Shown: positions 6,743 through 16,464, numbered from the stretch's first letter. The stretch is 22,629 bases of DNA from Bacteroidetes bacterium UBA6661 (GCA_002455375.1 DKKR01000087.1:530-23158); one strand, 5' to 3'. Numbers and translations: made by a program. The notes: generated by a model not told the origin, from the sequence alone.

Positions 6743-9700
6743 TTATTCTTCTTCCATGTGATGGGTATTACCATCTACGGATTTTATGGTTTTCCAATTT
6801 CCGTTTTCGTCTTGTTTTTGTATTTCATAGCGTTCAACACCTTCTTTCCAGCCTTTATAAGGCGTCCATTCAAGTCTACTGTTGTTCATGTCGTCTAATT
6901 TACCTTGAAGAAGAATGTTTCCTGATAAATCTGTCAGGCCTGTTCGTTGCTGGCAGATATTTTCAACTTCAATTTTGTATTGATAGGTGAAAGTGTTGAC
7001 ATCAACATCTCTGTCAAGGTAGTATTTTGTGCTGTTGTTTACTGAGTCAATCAAAATAAAATTGCCTGGATTTTTATCTGACGATTTGTAAATTAAATAA
7101 TAGTAAACCAACTCAGGAAATGGTGTGCCTTCATACCATTCTGTTAAAATGCTGTTGTTGTCAATCACTGTTGATCGTATGACTGATGTGGTTATTTGAT
7201 TTACAAGACTTGTTGGCACAGATGCATCATTATTACTTTCGGAAGTGTATATGCTGCCGTCTAATTGCGCTTCTATTTTATAACTGTATTCCTGCGGGCA
7301 ATATGCTGTAGAGTCAATATAAAAATCTTCTGTCCCTGCAATTGCATCTATCAGGTCATAATTCAATCCATCAATACTGCGGTAAATAGAATATTGTGAA
7401 ATTGGCGCACCAATATAAGGTAACCAGGAAAGTGTATTTGACATGGTGTCTGGTGCTGTTGTCAAGAGTATTGAAGCATGGGCTCTTGAACTATCCAATG
7501 GATATGAATTATTACAGTTGTTGATAGTCAGAATTTTGTAATAATAGCGATTCTGATTGGTTGTTACATTGTTGTCAATATAGGCTAATTGCTGATTCAA
7601 TGTGCTGTTGTTTGAATTTGAATCTGTGTAAATCAGGTTGTAATTTTTATTGTCAGTTGATCTGTATAATTCAAATCTATTCAGATTGGTAGCTGATGAG
7701 GGTTGCCATGATATTCTGATTGCATTACTATCGAGTACAGTTATGTAGCTTATTTCTGAAGGCGTAATAGGTTGATTGTTTTGTGCAGCAATGAAGTTGA
7801 GTTTAGTAATACTATCACTGCAAAGTCCTTCATTAGTTACTTTTAATGTCACTGAGTAATATCCTGCATTTTGATAGTTAAACTGCGGATTGAATGCTGA
7901 TGAAGTAAGCCCATTGCCACCATCCCACATAAAAACCGGATTTTGTAGTGATGTGCTTATATTAACCATGCTTGAAGAGAGTGGTATGCAGCCAATCAAT
8001 GGCGAACCTCCAAACTCAGCTATTGGAAATGGAATTACGGTAACGGCATTGATGCTGTTCGCTGTATCCGAACAGTAGCCATTAGATGCAACTAATGTAA
8101 TACTAAATTGTCCCGGAGTCTGATATGGATGATTAACATTGTAATGCTGTGACGTACTGCCATCGCCTAATTGCCATTTATAGCTACTTGATGATTGTGA
8201 TAGATTGAGCAAAGAAATTGAAGAGCCTACACAAATTGAAGAGTCGCTGACTGAAAATGCTGCAACCGGTTTATTGTAAACTTTAATTGTATCCGGATGT
8301 GTAAATACCGATTGGCATCCATTCGCATCTTTAACAATGAGTGTCACTAAGTAGGAGCCTGCTGTTGTAAAAGTGTGAGTTGGTGAAGCATTCACTGAGG
8401 TATCTCCATCTCCAAAACTCCAAAAATGACTTAGTGCATTCTGCGAAGAGTCGTTAAGGCTGATAGTTAATGGTTGGCAGCCATAATTGTTGGAAAGTGA
8501 GAAAGAGGCTAATGGCCCAGGTATGTGTAAAGCATTGGTCAAAGTTTTTGTGTTACTGCAACCCGATGCATCAGTTACTGTAAGTGTTACCTGATAGTTT
8601 CCAACAGTTGTATAAATATGGTTTGGATTCTGGAGTGTTGATGTGCTTCCATCACCAAAATTCCACAAATAGTTTGTTGCACCTGAAGATGCGTTTTGAA
8701 ATTGAACAATCACAGGAATACAACCTGCAGATTTTGTGTAACTAAAATCAGCCTGAGGCTCTGTGATTGCAATGGTTTTTCCATCAACGGTATCTTTACA
8801 TCCAAATGAATCAGTAATTATTAAAGTAGGTGTAAAATTGCCGGTACTATTATAATTGACTCCTGGATTTTGAACTGTAGATGTTGATCCATTACCAAAT
8901 TTCCATAACCATTGATATGCATTTTTACTTGAATCAGTAAATTGTATTTGTTTTGGATTGCATCCTATTGTATCTGACTGCATAAATACTGCTGCAGGAA
9001 GTTGAATGTTATCTAGTTCATAGTTTTTTTCACAGCCATTAACATCTTTGGCAAAGAGTTTTATTTTATCTTGTGGTACAGTGGTAAATGTATGTTGTGA
9101 GGCTTGTGTAAACGTGGTGTCTCCATCACCCCAAGACCACTTCCAGGAAACAGCATTAAGGCTTGAATCAGTTACATTAATTGTTATTGGTAAGCAACCT
9201 TGACTTCTAGTATAACTGAATTTAACATCAAAGTTTGGTATGGTTACTGCCTGAGCTAAGGTTTTGGTGCTTAAACATCCATTGTTGTATGCTGTTAGTT
9301 TAATATCATAAGTGTAAGGTGGATTTGGCCCGTAATAGTAATATTTGTTTACGTCAGTTGATGACGACATAGTCCCATCTCCTAAATCCCAGGTATAAGA
9401 AGTGCTTCCTGTAGAAGTATTTGTTAGTTGCACATTTACCATAGTGCATGATGAAGATAGCATATTGATGCTAAAATCAGCCACAGGTTTTACTATGTTA
9501 ATTGGTTGCACTGCATTTATTGTCTGTGTGCAAGCATTTATATCCGTAATAACAACTTGAACTGAATAAGTTCCGGAGTCAGAGTAAATATGTGATATTG
9601 GATTACCGGTTGCTGACGTGCCATCGCCAAAGTCCCATGTATAATTTACGTAATTTGTGTTTTGAACTGAAAAGGTAATGGTGTCAGATGCACAAGCTCT

Positions 9701-12556
9701 GTTTTTATTTGAGAGAATAGCATTGGCATCAGCATTTGCATATAAGCTCTTGGAATGAATGACTGTACATCCACTTGTATCCTGAGCCTGTAAAGAAATA
9801 ATGTAATTGCTGGTATTGGCATAACTATGTACCGGTGAAACCTGTGTGCTTGTTTGATTATCACCAAAATCCCAATTATAACTTTGCAAATTTGGGTTTG
9901 ATGGTAAAGCCTGAATGTTTGAGCCATTACAGGTGTTGACGGAATTTACTGTAAATGTAACAGGGGTTCCGGCCACTTTTACTGCCTGTGAATGATAAAT
10001 TGTGTCAACACTTGCATTGGATAAGTTTGCAATAAGCATAACATCGTAAATGCCTGGTACGTTGTAGGTGTGTACTGGATTTTGTTGAGATGACGTATTG
10101 CCATCACCAAAATCCCAATGGGAACCAACAACATTTAAAAAGGGGTTATTGAAACTTATGGTCAATGGTGCACAGCCATCATAATGCATGGTGAATTGTG
10201 TTGTATCATGGTTTTCATCATAAAATGTACCACCACTTCCAAAGTTGGTAGGGGGAAAACTGTATGTGTAACTGCAACTGTCATTGGCAATTGTTAAGCT
10301 TATTGTGAATGGGCCTGTTGATTGATAGGTGTGCATCGGATTCTCCTGTGTTGAAGAATCGCCATCACCAAAAGTCCATAGCCATGATGTAGCACCTACT
10401 GAGTTGGCCGAAAACTGAACATCAAGAGGAGGAATGGTGTCTAAAGTATGGGCAGAAGGCGCAGCACCTAAATTTAAAAAGTTCATTGCATATTGTTCAA
10501 CTTTTGTTGATGTACAACCATTAGCAGAAGTTATGGTTAAAGAAACATTATAACTTCCGGTGTGATTATAGGTGTGAACAGGATTTTGTTGTGTTGATGT
10601 TTGTCCATCACCAAAATTCCATAGCCATGAAACTGCATTTAAGGAACTGTCTGTAAATGTTCCAATAAAAGGCGGACAAAGTGTTTGGTTGTATGTAAAA
10701 TCAGCAATACCACCACCGACAATGTAGGTGGCAAAATTGCTGATTGTTTGAGAGCATGTTGAGCCATTGCTTTGTGTCTGAAGACTTACTGTATATGTCC
10801 CCGGAGTGTTATAAGTGTGAGAGACATTTTGTGCTGTACCGGTACTGCCATCACCAAAATTCCAAAGCCATGAATTTGCACCTGATGAGTCGCTTAATGA
10901 AACCGTAAGTGGTGCACATCCTGAAACGGGTTGCGGATTACTGAAGTTGTTTACGCTTGGTCCTGGGTTAATGTAACCTTGTTTGCGTAATGAGTCTTTA
11001 CAGCCATTGCCATCAAAGACAATTAGTGTAACATTAAAGCTGCCTTGATTCTGATAGAGATAGGTTGGACTGTTTGCTGTTGAAGTGTCACCTGTACCAA
11101 ATTTCCATAACCACGATGTTGAGCCTATACTGGTATTTGCAAAGTTTACCGTTAATGGATTACATCCTGTTACTTTATCTGCAAGAAAGCCGGCCTCAGG
11201 TCCGTTAACAGTAATTCCGTATGGAAGATTTGATGTAGCAGTACATCCGTTTGCAGCTGTAACGGTTAATGTAGGATAGAATATCCCTGATTGAGTGTAA
11301 GTATTATTACCATTGAATAGGGATGAGCTATTGCCATCACCAAAATTCCATTGATAACTGCAACCGGAACAAGCATTAGTCTGAAATGAAACATTCAATG
11401 GCTTACATCCTGTGGTATTTGATGTTGTGAATGTTGAAACCGGTGATTGTAATGCATGTATAGTTAATGGTGCAGACTGACTAGAACAGCCGTTTGGATA
11501 GGTTGCTGTTAAATATGGATTGTAGTTTCCTGCATTATTATATAAGACGCCAACTGTTGATAGTGTAGAAGTCTGACCATTGCCTAAACTCCATTGAATG
11601 GAAGATGTCCCGATAGCATTAGTTGAAAGAACAACTGTCAGAGGATTGCAACCGGAGGCGATATTTGAAGTAATTACTGGAATAGGATTGTTAAGTACTG
11701 TTACTGGTGATGTTAGATTCACAGTAGAAAAGCAACCAGAAGCAGTTGCAGTGACAGCAACCTGAAAGTTTCCGGGTTGTGAATATTGATGTTGCACATT
11801 TAAGCCTGTTGCTATTCCTCCATCACCAAAATTCCATTGGTAAGTTGATGTTGTATTAGCGGATGCATGAAAGAGAAATATCTTGTTGATGTTGCAGGTG
11901 CTGAATGTGTCAACTGTAGCTGTTACAACAGGAACAGGCTTTATAACTACTATATTGTTTTTCGTCAATGTTTGCGTGCAGCTTGAATTGAGTCGGAACA
12001 GAACTAAAGTAACATTATAGGTTCCGGCTGTTGCATAAATATGTGTTGGATTCGTTTGATTACTAGTAACACCATCACCAAAATCCCATTGACAACTGTC
12101 AAAAATTGCACTTTGATTGGTAAAGTTTACAACTTCACCCTGACATGCTGTAGATTTATTTAGTGAAAACTGTACAACAGGTTTGTTTTCTATATGTATA
12201 GGTTGCGAAGAAATTATAGAGTCACTGCCTGATGCATTTGTTGCAATAAGTTTAACAAAGAAATCGCCCGGAGTGGTAAAAGTAATTACAGGACTATGCA
12301 AAACAGAAACCACGCCATTGCCAAAATCCCAATGATAGCTTGCTGCATTAGTACTTGTATTGTTAAATGAAACAGTTAGAGGTGTACAACCTGATGACTG
12401 ACTAATTCCAAATGATGCTACAGGTATTTGTGCAAGACATTGATGTAGTGAAGTAATAATCACCAGAGCCGTAAGCCACAATCCTGACATTTTATTTAAA
12501 GACTTATTTCCTCCCACTAAAAAGTTGATTTTGGCAAGTTTTACGGAAAAGTGCAT
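6743..12556 (-). CDS. Giant PKD-repeat surface protein, apparently truncated at its C-terminus
   Basis: The product is 1937 residues. The signal peptide (M23-S-G-L-W-L, hydrophobic core, then L-A-Q) ends near residue 43. An ATG at 12490 (Met23) is an alternative start, with GGAGG about 19 nt upstream of it. Nineteen PKD domains follow (about residues 44-1596), most with the W-x-F-G-D-G core and a pair of cysteines. Residues 1597-1937 are FnIII-like modules with Y-x-I-Y-(R/K)-S strands: three look complete and a fourth begins at L-Q-G-K. The protein then stops at H-H-M-E-E-E, in the middle of the fourth module. Relatives usually finish that module and add a type IX sorting domain of about 80-100 residues; neither is present. 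The 71 bp before the GTPase gene cannot encode them in any frame. The likely role is adhesion or surface layer, if the protein is exported to the surface at all. Confidence 0.88.
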   Translation of the reverse strand: MHFSVKLAKINFLVGGNKSLNKMSGLWLTALVIITSLHQCLAQIPVASFGISQSSGCTPLTVSFNNTSTNAASYHWDFGNGVVSVLHSPVITFTTPGDFFVKLIATNASGSDSIISSQPIHIENKPVVQFSLNKSTACQGEVVNFTNQSAIFDSCQWDFGDGVTSNQTNPTHIYATAGTYNVTLVLFRLNSSCTQTLTKNNIVVIKPVPVVTATVDTFSTCNINKIFLFHASANTTSTYQWNFGDGGIATGLNVQHQYSQPGNFQVAVTATASGCFSTVNLTSPVTVLNNPIPVITSNIASGCNPLTVVLSTNAIGTSSIQWSLGNGQTSTLSTVGVLYNNAGNYNPYLTATYPNGCSSQSAPLTIHALQSPVSTFTTSNTTGCKPLNVSFQTNACSGCSYQWNFGDGNSSSLFNGNNTYTQSGIFYPTLTVTAANGCTATSNLPYGITVNGPEAGFLADKVTGCNPLTVNFANTSIGSTSWLWKFGTGDTSTANSPTYLYQNQGSFNVTLIVFDGNGCKDSLRKQGYINPGPSVNNFSNPQPVSGCAPLTVSLSDSSGANSWLWNFGDGSTGTAQNVSHTYNTPGTYTVSLQTQSNGSTCSQTISNFATYIVGGGIADFTYNQTLCPPFIGTFTDSSLNAVSWLWNFGDGQTSTQQNPVHTYNHTGSYNVSLTITSANGCTSTKVEQYAMNFLNLGAAPSAHTLDTIPPLDVQFSANSVGATSWLWTFGDGDSSTQENPMHTYQSTGPFTISLTIANDSCSYTYSFPPTNFGSGGTFYDENHDTTQFTMHYDGCAPLTISFNNPFLNVVGSHWDFGDGNTSSQQNPVHTYNVPGIYDVMLIANLSNASVDTIYHSQAVKVAGTPVTFTVNSVNTCNGSNIQALPSNPNLQSYNWDFGDNQTSTQVSPVHSYANTSNYIISLQAQDTSGCTVIHSKSLYANADANAILSNKNRACASDTITFSVQNTNYVNYTWDFGDGTSATGNPISHIYSDSGTYSVQVVITDINACTQTINAVQPINIVKPVADFSINMLSSSCTMVNVQLTNTSTGSTSYTWDLGDGTMSSSTDVNKYYYYGPNPPYTYDIKLTAYNNGCLSTKTLAQAVTIPNFDVKFSYTRSQGCLPITINVTDSSLNAVSWKWSWGDGDTTFTQASQHTFTTVPQDKIKLFAKDVNGCEKNYELDNIQLPAAVFMQSDTIGCNPKQIQFTDSSKNAYQWLWKFGNGSTSTVQNPGVNYNSTGNFTPTLIITDSFGCKDTVDGKTIAITEPQADFSYTKSAGCIPVIVQFQNASSGATNYLWNFGDGSTSTLQNPNHIYTTVGNYQVTLTVTDASGCSNTKTLTNALHIPGPLASFSLSNNYGCQPLTISLNDSSQNALSHFWSFGDGDTSVNASPTHTFTTAGSYLVTLIVKDANGCQSVFTHPDTIKVYNKPVAAFSVSDSSICVGSSISLLNLSQSSSSYKWQLGDGSTSQHYNVNHPYQTPGQFSITLVASNGYCSDTANSINAVTVIPFPIAEFGGSPLIGCIPLSSSMVNISTSLQNPVFMWDGGNGLTSSAFNPQFNYQNAGYYSVTLKVTNEGLCSDSITKLNFIAAQNNQPITPSEISYITVLDSNAIRISWQPSSATNLNRFELYRSTDNKNYNLIYTDSNSNNSTLNQQLAYIDNNVTTNQNRYYYKILTINNCNNSYPLDSSRAHASILLTTAPDTMSNTLSWLPYIGAPISQYSIYRSIDGLNYDLIDAIAGTEDFYIDSTAYCPQEYSYKIEAQLDGSIYTSESNNDASVPTSLVNQITTSVIRSTVIDNNSILTEWYEGTPFPELVYYYLIYKSSDKNPGNFILIDSVNNSTKYYLDRDVDVNTFTYQYKIEVENICQQRTGLTDLSGNILLQGKLDDMNNSRLEWTPYKGWKEGVERYEIQKQDENGNWKTIKSVDGNTHHMEEE
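6746..7768 (-). repeat. FnIII-like modules, three complete and one cut short
   Basis: This is the C-terminal part of the PKD protein. Three modules of about 85-100 residues share a W-(L/Q)-P-type start, an (L/I)-Y-(R/K)-S strand and a Y-x-Y-K-I strand. The fourth begins with L-E-W-T-P-Y-K-G-W and ends after the K-S-V-D-G-N-T strand, so about half of it is missing. Confidence 0.6.
7769..12427 (-). repeat. Array of 19 PKD domains (protein-level)
   Basis: There are nineteen units of about 80 residues. The core loop W-x-F-G-D-G is strict in most units and changed in several: F-G-N-G in units 1 and 15, S-L-G-N-G in 4, F-G-T-G in 6, F-G-D-N in 11, S-W-G-D-G in 14 and D-G-G-N-G in 19. Most units carry one Cys before a P-L-T-(V/I) strand and a second in an N-G-C or S-G-C turn. 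At the DNA level the FGDG codons make the plus-strand string CCATCACCAAA recur many times, but the units are otherwise well diverged. Confidence 0.85.
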
Positions 12557-12701
12557 TAAAAGTTATATTTCTTACATTTTAATTTTACTTCTTTGTTTTT
12601 CAATAGATTTAATTTTCGTTATTTTAGAAATATTGAAACCCTGAGGCTGTTATTTATGTTTAATATTTTTATTTTTATTGCGTTAAAAAACCACTTTTAT
12701 T

Positions 12702-14495
12702 ATGTCAGCAATTCAGGAAAAGAACCAATCGGTTAAAGGCGGAGAATTTATTATTAAAGAATCAAATGCAGAGAACACTTTTATACCGGAAGAGTTTAGC
12801 GAAGAGCATTTGATGATTGAGCAAACAGCCAACGATTTTTTAAAACAAGAAGTGCATACTGTGCTTGATCGTATTGATGCAATGGAAGCAGGACTTATGC
12901 CATCATTATTAGATAAGGCAGGAGAACTTGGACTTCTTGGTGTATCGGTTCCTGAACAGTATGGCGGATTTGGAAAAGATTTTATTACAGGTACATTGCT
13001 GACAGAGACTTTAGGCGCAGGTCATTCATTTTCTGTTGCAATGGCAGCACATACAGGCATTGGAACATTGCCTATTATGTATTTTGGTAATACACAACAA
13101 AAAGAAAAATATCTACCGTTATTGGCATCAGGCAAATGGAAAGCATCTTACTGTTTAACTGAGCCCGGTTCCGGTTCTGATGCACTTGCAGCCAAAACAA
13201 AAGCTGTTCTTTCTGCTGATGGAAAGCATTACATTCTTAACGGACAAAAAATGTGGATTACCAATGCAGGCTTTGCAAACGTGTTTGTAGTCTTTGCACA
13301 GGTTGACGGAGATAAATTCACAGGATTTATTGTAGAGAAAACCTATCCCGGACTTTCGCTTGGTGAAGAAGAACATAAGATGGGAATAAAAGGCTCAAGT
13401 ACAAGACAGGTTTTTTTCAGTGATTGTAAAGTGCCGGTAGAAAATGTCTTGGGCGAAATCGGCAAAGGACATCTTATTGCTTTCAATATTTTAAATATCG
13501 GACGATTGAAGTTATGTGCAGCTGCATTAGGTGGCGCAAAGCATGTAAGTACACATTCTGTTTCCTATGCAAACACACGTGAGCAGTTTAAATTGCCGAT
13601 TGCAAAATTTGGCGCCATCAGATATAAGCTTGCACAGCAGGCAATAAGAATTTATGCTTGTGAGAGCGCTTTGTATCGTACAGCTTTTATGATTGACGAA
13701 CTCGAAAAGCATAAACTTGCTGACGGAATTGAGTACTCTCAGGCATTACTGCAGGCTGCCGAAGAATATGCTGTTGAATGTGCCATTCTTAAAGTTGATG
13801 GTTCGGAGGCACTCGATTATGTTGCTGATGAAGGTGTACAGATTTATGGCGGCTACGGCTATAGTGCAGATTTTCCTATGGATAGGGCATATAGAGATTC
13901 ACGCATCAACAGAATTTTTGAAGGAACAAATGAGATTAACAGACTACTTACTGTTGATATGATTCTTAAGCGTGCCATGAAAGGTAAGATTGATTTAATG
14001 ACACCGGCTATGAATATTCAGAAGGAGCTTATGGCTATACCTGATTTTAGTGAGCCTGATATGTCATTGTTTGCTCAGGAGAAAAAGTTTGTGGCTAACT
14101 ATAAAAAAGCATTACTGGCAGTTGCAGGTTCAGCTGTGCAAAAATTAATGATGACACTTGCAAAGGAACAGGAAATCCTGATGAACATTGCAGATATGGC
14201 TATTGCAATTTATATTTCAGAGTCAATTTTATTGCGGACGGAGAAACTTGTAAAATTAAAAGGTGAAGAAAATTGCAGTGTTCAGCTTGACATGATGCGG
14301 GTTTATGTAAACGATGCAGCAGACAGAATTGCCTTAGCAGGGAAAGAAGCAATCAATTCCTTTGCAGAAGGAGATGAGCAAAGAATGTTACTTATGGGAT
14401 TAAAGCGTTTCACTAAGGTTCCTGCATTTAATGTTAAAGAAGCAAGAAGAAGAATTGCAGCCCGCTTAATTGAAAAGAACGAATACTGCTTCTGA
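12702..14495 (+). CDS. Acyl-CoA dehydrogenase, VLCAD-like long form
   Basis: This FAD enzyme carries out the first oxidation step of fatty-acid beta-oxidation, forming trans-2-enoyl-CoA and passing electrons to an electron-transfer flavoprotein. It has 597 residues. The N-terminal helical domain (about 35-145) contains PEQYGGFG. The beta domain has C151-L-T-E-P-G-S-G-S-D and M184-W-I-T-N. The C-terminal helical domain has G-G-Y-G-Y, then R-I-F-E407-G-T-N-E, where E407 is the expected catalytic base of the VLCAD/MCAD type. About 170 extra residues after that match the length of VLCAD and ACAD9-like enzymes. No thiolase or hydroxyacyl-CoA dehydrogenase gene lies beside it. It is divergent from the PKD gene across 145 bp, and the next gene starts 22 bp downstream. 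Confidence 0.93.
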   Translation: MSAIQEKNQSVKGGEFIIKESNAENTFIPEEFSEEHLMIEQTANDFLKQEVHTVLDRIDAMEAGLMPSLLDKAGELGLLGVSVPEQYGGFGKDFITGTLLTETLGAGHSFSVAMAAHTGIGTLPIMYFGNTQQKEKYLPLLASGKWKASYCLTEPGSGSDALAAKTKAVLSADGKHYILNGQKMWITNAGFANVFVVFAQVDGDKFTGFIVEKTYPGLSLGEEEHKMGIKGSSTRQVFFSDCKVPVENVLGEIGKGHLIAFNILNIGRLKLCAAALGGAKHVSTHSVSYANTREQFKLPIAKFGAIRYKLAQQAIRIYACESALYRTAFMIDELEKHKLADGIEYSQALLQAAEEYAVECAILKVDGSEALDYVADEGVQIYGGYGYSADFPMDRAYRDSRINRIFEGTNEINRLLTVDMILKRAMKGKIDLMTPAMNIQKELMAIPDFSEPDMSLFAQEKKFVANYKKALLAVAGSAVQKLMMTLAKEQEILMNIADMAIAIYISESILLRTEKLVKLKGEENCSVQLDMMRVYVNDAADRIALAGKEAINSFAEGDEQRMLLMGLKRFTKVPAFNVKEARRRIAARLIEKNEYCF

Positions 14496-14517
14496 TTTGT
14501 AGTGCAATTCTTAGCAT

Positions 14518-15540
14518 ATGATCAGGAAGGTTTTCATTCCGGCACTCATATTAATTTTATTGATTTTAGGATTTTATACGCGTCATTGGCTGGTTTATGG
14601 GTTTAATCAATTAAAGGGACAGTTAAATATTATTTACAACGCACAACCCATTGGCGAAGTAATAGAGAATCCATTAACTCCCGATTCAGTAAAGGCAAAA
14701 CTGATTTTAATCCGTGAGATTAAGAAATATGCTGTTGATTCTTTAGGATTGGCAGAAACCAACAACTACGAAACTTACTATGATCAAAAAGGGAAGCCTG
14801 CATTATGGGTTCTCACAGCTGCTCCTGAATTTAAAATGGAGCCATATAAATGGAAGTTTCCATTTCTTGGATCATTATCATATAAAGGTTTTTTCCAAAA
14901 ACAGAAGGGGGTTGATGAATTACAATTGTTGAAGAAAAAGGGCTTTGATGCAGATTTGTCAACAGTGTCAGCATGGAGTACACTTGGATGGTTTGGTGAT
15001 CCTGTAATGTCGTCAATGATGAGAAAGAATGTTGGGTCGCTTGCAGAATTGATTATCCATGAAATGACTCATACAACACTTTATGTCAAAGGCAATGTTG
15101 AGTTCAATGAAAACCTTGCAACTTTTATTGGAGAGATTGGTGCTGAAAAATTTCTGACATATAAATTTAAAGATGACAGCATTGTTCTGACAAATTATAT
15201 TAATTATCGTAATGACAGCAGAATATTTTCAGAATATGTAGTTACTTCAGTAGCGAAATTAGACTCATTGTATAAAGATGTAGATTTTGTTTCGTTGACA
15301 TATCCGGATAAATTAAGTCTTAAATACCAAAAAATCGCATCAATTGTTTTACATATATCGAAGTTACCACTGAAAAATCATCAAAGGTTTGAATGGAATC
15401 TGCAGGATAAAAGACTGCCTGACAACACCTGGTTTCTTTCTTATTCCGATTACCATGCTTTGCAGCCTGAAATTTATCAGGTGTATTATGATTCCTGCAA
15501 TAGTTCAATTCGTGAGTTGATAAATCACTATAAAAAATAG
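14518..15540 (+). CDS. Membrane-anchored putative zinc aminopeptidase (COG4324 type)
   Basis: The product is 340 residues. A single hydrophobic segment (about residues 5-22) without a clear cleavage site suggests an inner-membrane anchor with the rest in the periplasm. The zinc-protease motif H181-E-M-T-H185 is followed by L-Y-V-K-G and F-N-E198-N-L-A-T-F. This fits the predicted aminopeptidase family (COG4324, Pfam Aminopep), where the Glu of F-N-E is the likely third zinc ligand. A second Glu (I-G-E) lies eight residues later. It is probably transcribed with the acyl-CoA dehydrogenase upstream. I see no functional link between the two. Substrate is unknown. It ends 12 bp from the convergent lipoprotein gene. 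Confidence 0.75.
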   Translation: MIRKVFIPALILILLILGFYTRHWLVYGFNQLKGQLNIIYNAQPIGEVIENPLTPDSVKAKLILIREIKKYAVDSLGLAETNNYETYYDQKGKPALWVLTAAPEFKMEPYKWKFPFLGSLSYKGFFQKQKGVDELQLLKKKGFDADLSTVSAWSTLGWFGDPVMSSMMRKNVGSLAELIIHEMTHTTLYVKGNVEFNENLATFIGEIGAEKFLTYKFKDDSIVLTNYINYRNDSRIFSEYVVTSVAKLDSLYKDVDFVSLTYPDKLSLKYQKIASIVLHISKLPLKNHQRFEWNLQDKRLPDNTWFLSYSDYHALQPEIYQVYYDSCNSSIRELINHYKK

Positions 15541-15552
15541 AGAGTAAGCTAC

Positions 15553-16464
15553 TTATAATGCTGCAAGTGTATTCAGAATATCATTTTCAGAAACATCCTG
15601 AAGATTAAAGATGATTTGCTGATTGGCTGCAATAGTAAAATTCTGCTGATCTAAAACGTATTGATTGTTTTGTTTTTTACCGAATACTACCAACGTTACG
15701 TTTTCGCCAACAGGAAAGTTTGTACCACTTAGGTTTTGTATTTGCATAACACCTTTAAAACCCTTGAATGAAACATAGACCTGTAAGTTTTGCGTATTTG
15801 TTCCTGTGACGCTACAGGTAATTGATGTAGTGGATGATGACGGATGTAACAATGCAGGCGAAAACCAACCTGTTGTTGCAGGTGTAGTAACATAGCTGTT
15901 AGAAGTAGGAGAAATACTTGATAGTGTATCAACAAAACCAGGAATAAAATCAGAAATAGTATTGGTCCAATTGTTAGCATTGTTGCCGCTGTTATAACCA
16001 TAATATGACTGCATGGCTGAATTTATAGATGGCAATGTAGCTGTTTCAAGAAAATATTTTTTACCGGGCTTAAGAAAGATTTCATTTCCGTTTTTAAATG
16101 CTCTTACTCTTATTTCTGCACTTGTTTCAAGTGGGTTGCCTGAAGCCACCGAGGGAATTCTTCTTAGAATCATATCTTTTATCGAATACAGCTCGATTAC
16201 TTTTAGCTGAAATGGATAAGTGACCTGACCACCACCATTTAACTCAAACATTTCTGCATTGACACAAATTTTAGTTCCTTTTTTGCAAACTAAAGGACAA
16301 GTGCCATTGGTGTCAATTGTATATTCCTGTTCTTCTTCTTCGTGGTCGCTATAGAATGAATCCATGTTTTGATAATCATCTTGTGGCACACGATCTTTTC
16401 TGCATGCAGTTACTGCAACTAATATTATTGCAGTAAGGTAAATGAATAGCTTGTTCGATTTCAT
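15553..16464 (-). CDS. Lipoprotein of unknown function
   Basis: The product is 303 residues. The N-terminus is a lipoprotein signal ending V-A-V-T-A-C21, so Cys21 should be lipidated. The acidic and Glu-rich stretch at about residues 29-47 (including H-E-E-E-E-Q-E) is probably an unstructured tether. The rest looks like beta-rich domains with C-P-L-V-C and K-I-C cysteines near residues 56-67 and repeated strands with hydrophobic-polar alternation. I do not recognise a family. It starts 14 bp after the barrel-like gene, so the two are probably made together and may work together at the outer membrane. Confidence 0.7.
   Translation of the reverse strand: MKSNKLFIYLTAIILVAVTACRKDRVPQDDYQNMDSFYSDHEEEEQEYTIDTNGTCPLVCKKGTKICVNAEMFELNGGGQVTYPFQLKVIELYSIKDMILRRIPSVASGNPLETSAEIRVRAFKNGNEIFLKPGKKYFLETATLPSINSAMQSYYGYNSGNNANNWTNTISDFIPGFVDTLSSISPTSNSYVTTPATTGWFSPALLHPSSSTTSITCSVTGTNTQNLQVYVSFKGFKGVMQIQNLSGTNFPVGENVTLVVFGKKQNNQYVLDQQNFTIAANQQIIFNLQDVSENDILNTLAAL

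Noticed and set aside
6625..6990. Plus-strand ORF of 121 codons
   Set aside because: It overlaps the 5' end of the GTPase gene and the 3' end of the PKD gene on the other strand, both of which have family motifs. I also considered it as a remnant of the missing PKD C-terminus, but it is on the wrong strand and has no matching pattern.
9646..9927. Minus-strand ORF of 93 codons inside the PKD gene
   Set aside because: It is an out-of-frame shadow of the PKD frame, which continues without interruption through this stretch.
7769..12427. Recurring plus-strand string CCATCACCAAA, considered as a CRISPR or DNA tandem repeat
   Set aside because: Spacing is about 240 bp and follows the PKD codons for F-G-D-G. 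The sequence between copies is coding and conserved at protein level.
13693..13962. Plus-strand ORF of 89 codons inside the acyl-CoA dehydrogenase gene
   Set aside because: It is out of frame within a gene whose catalytic motifs, including E407, are encoded by the same bases in the main frame.
15543..15553. Short hairpin AGTA-AGC-TACT between the convergent aminopeptidase and lipoprotein genes
   Set aside because: The stem has only 4 bp and there is no T-run on either strand; too weak to call a terminator.
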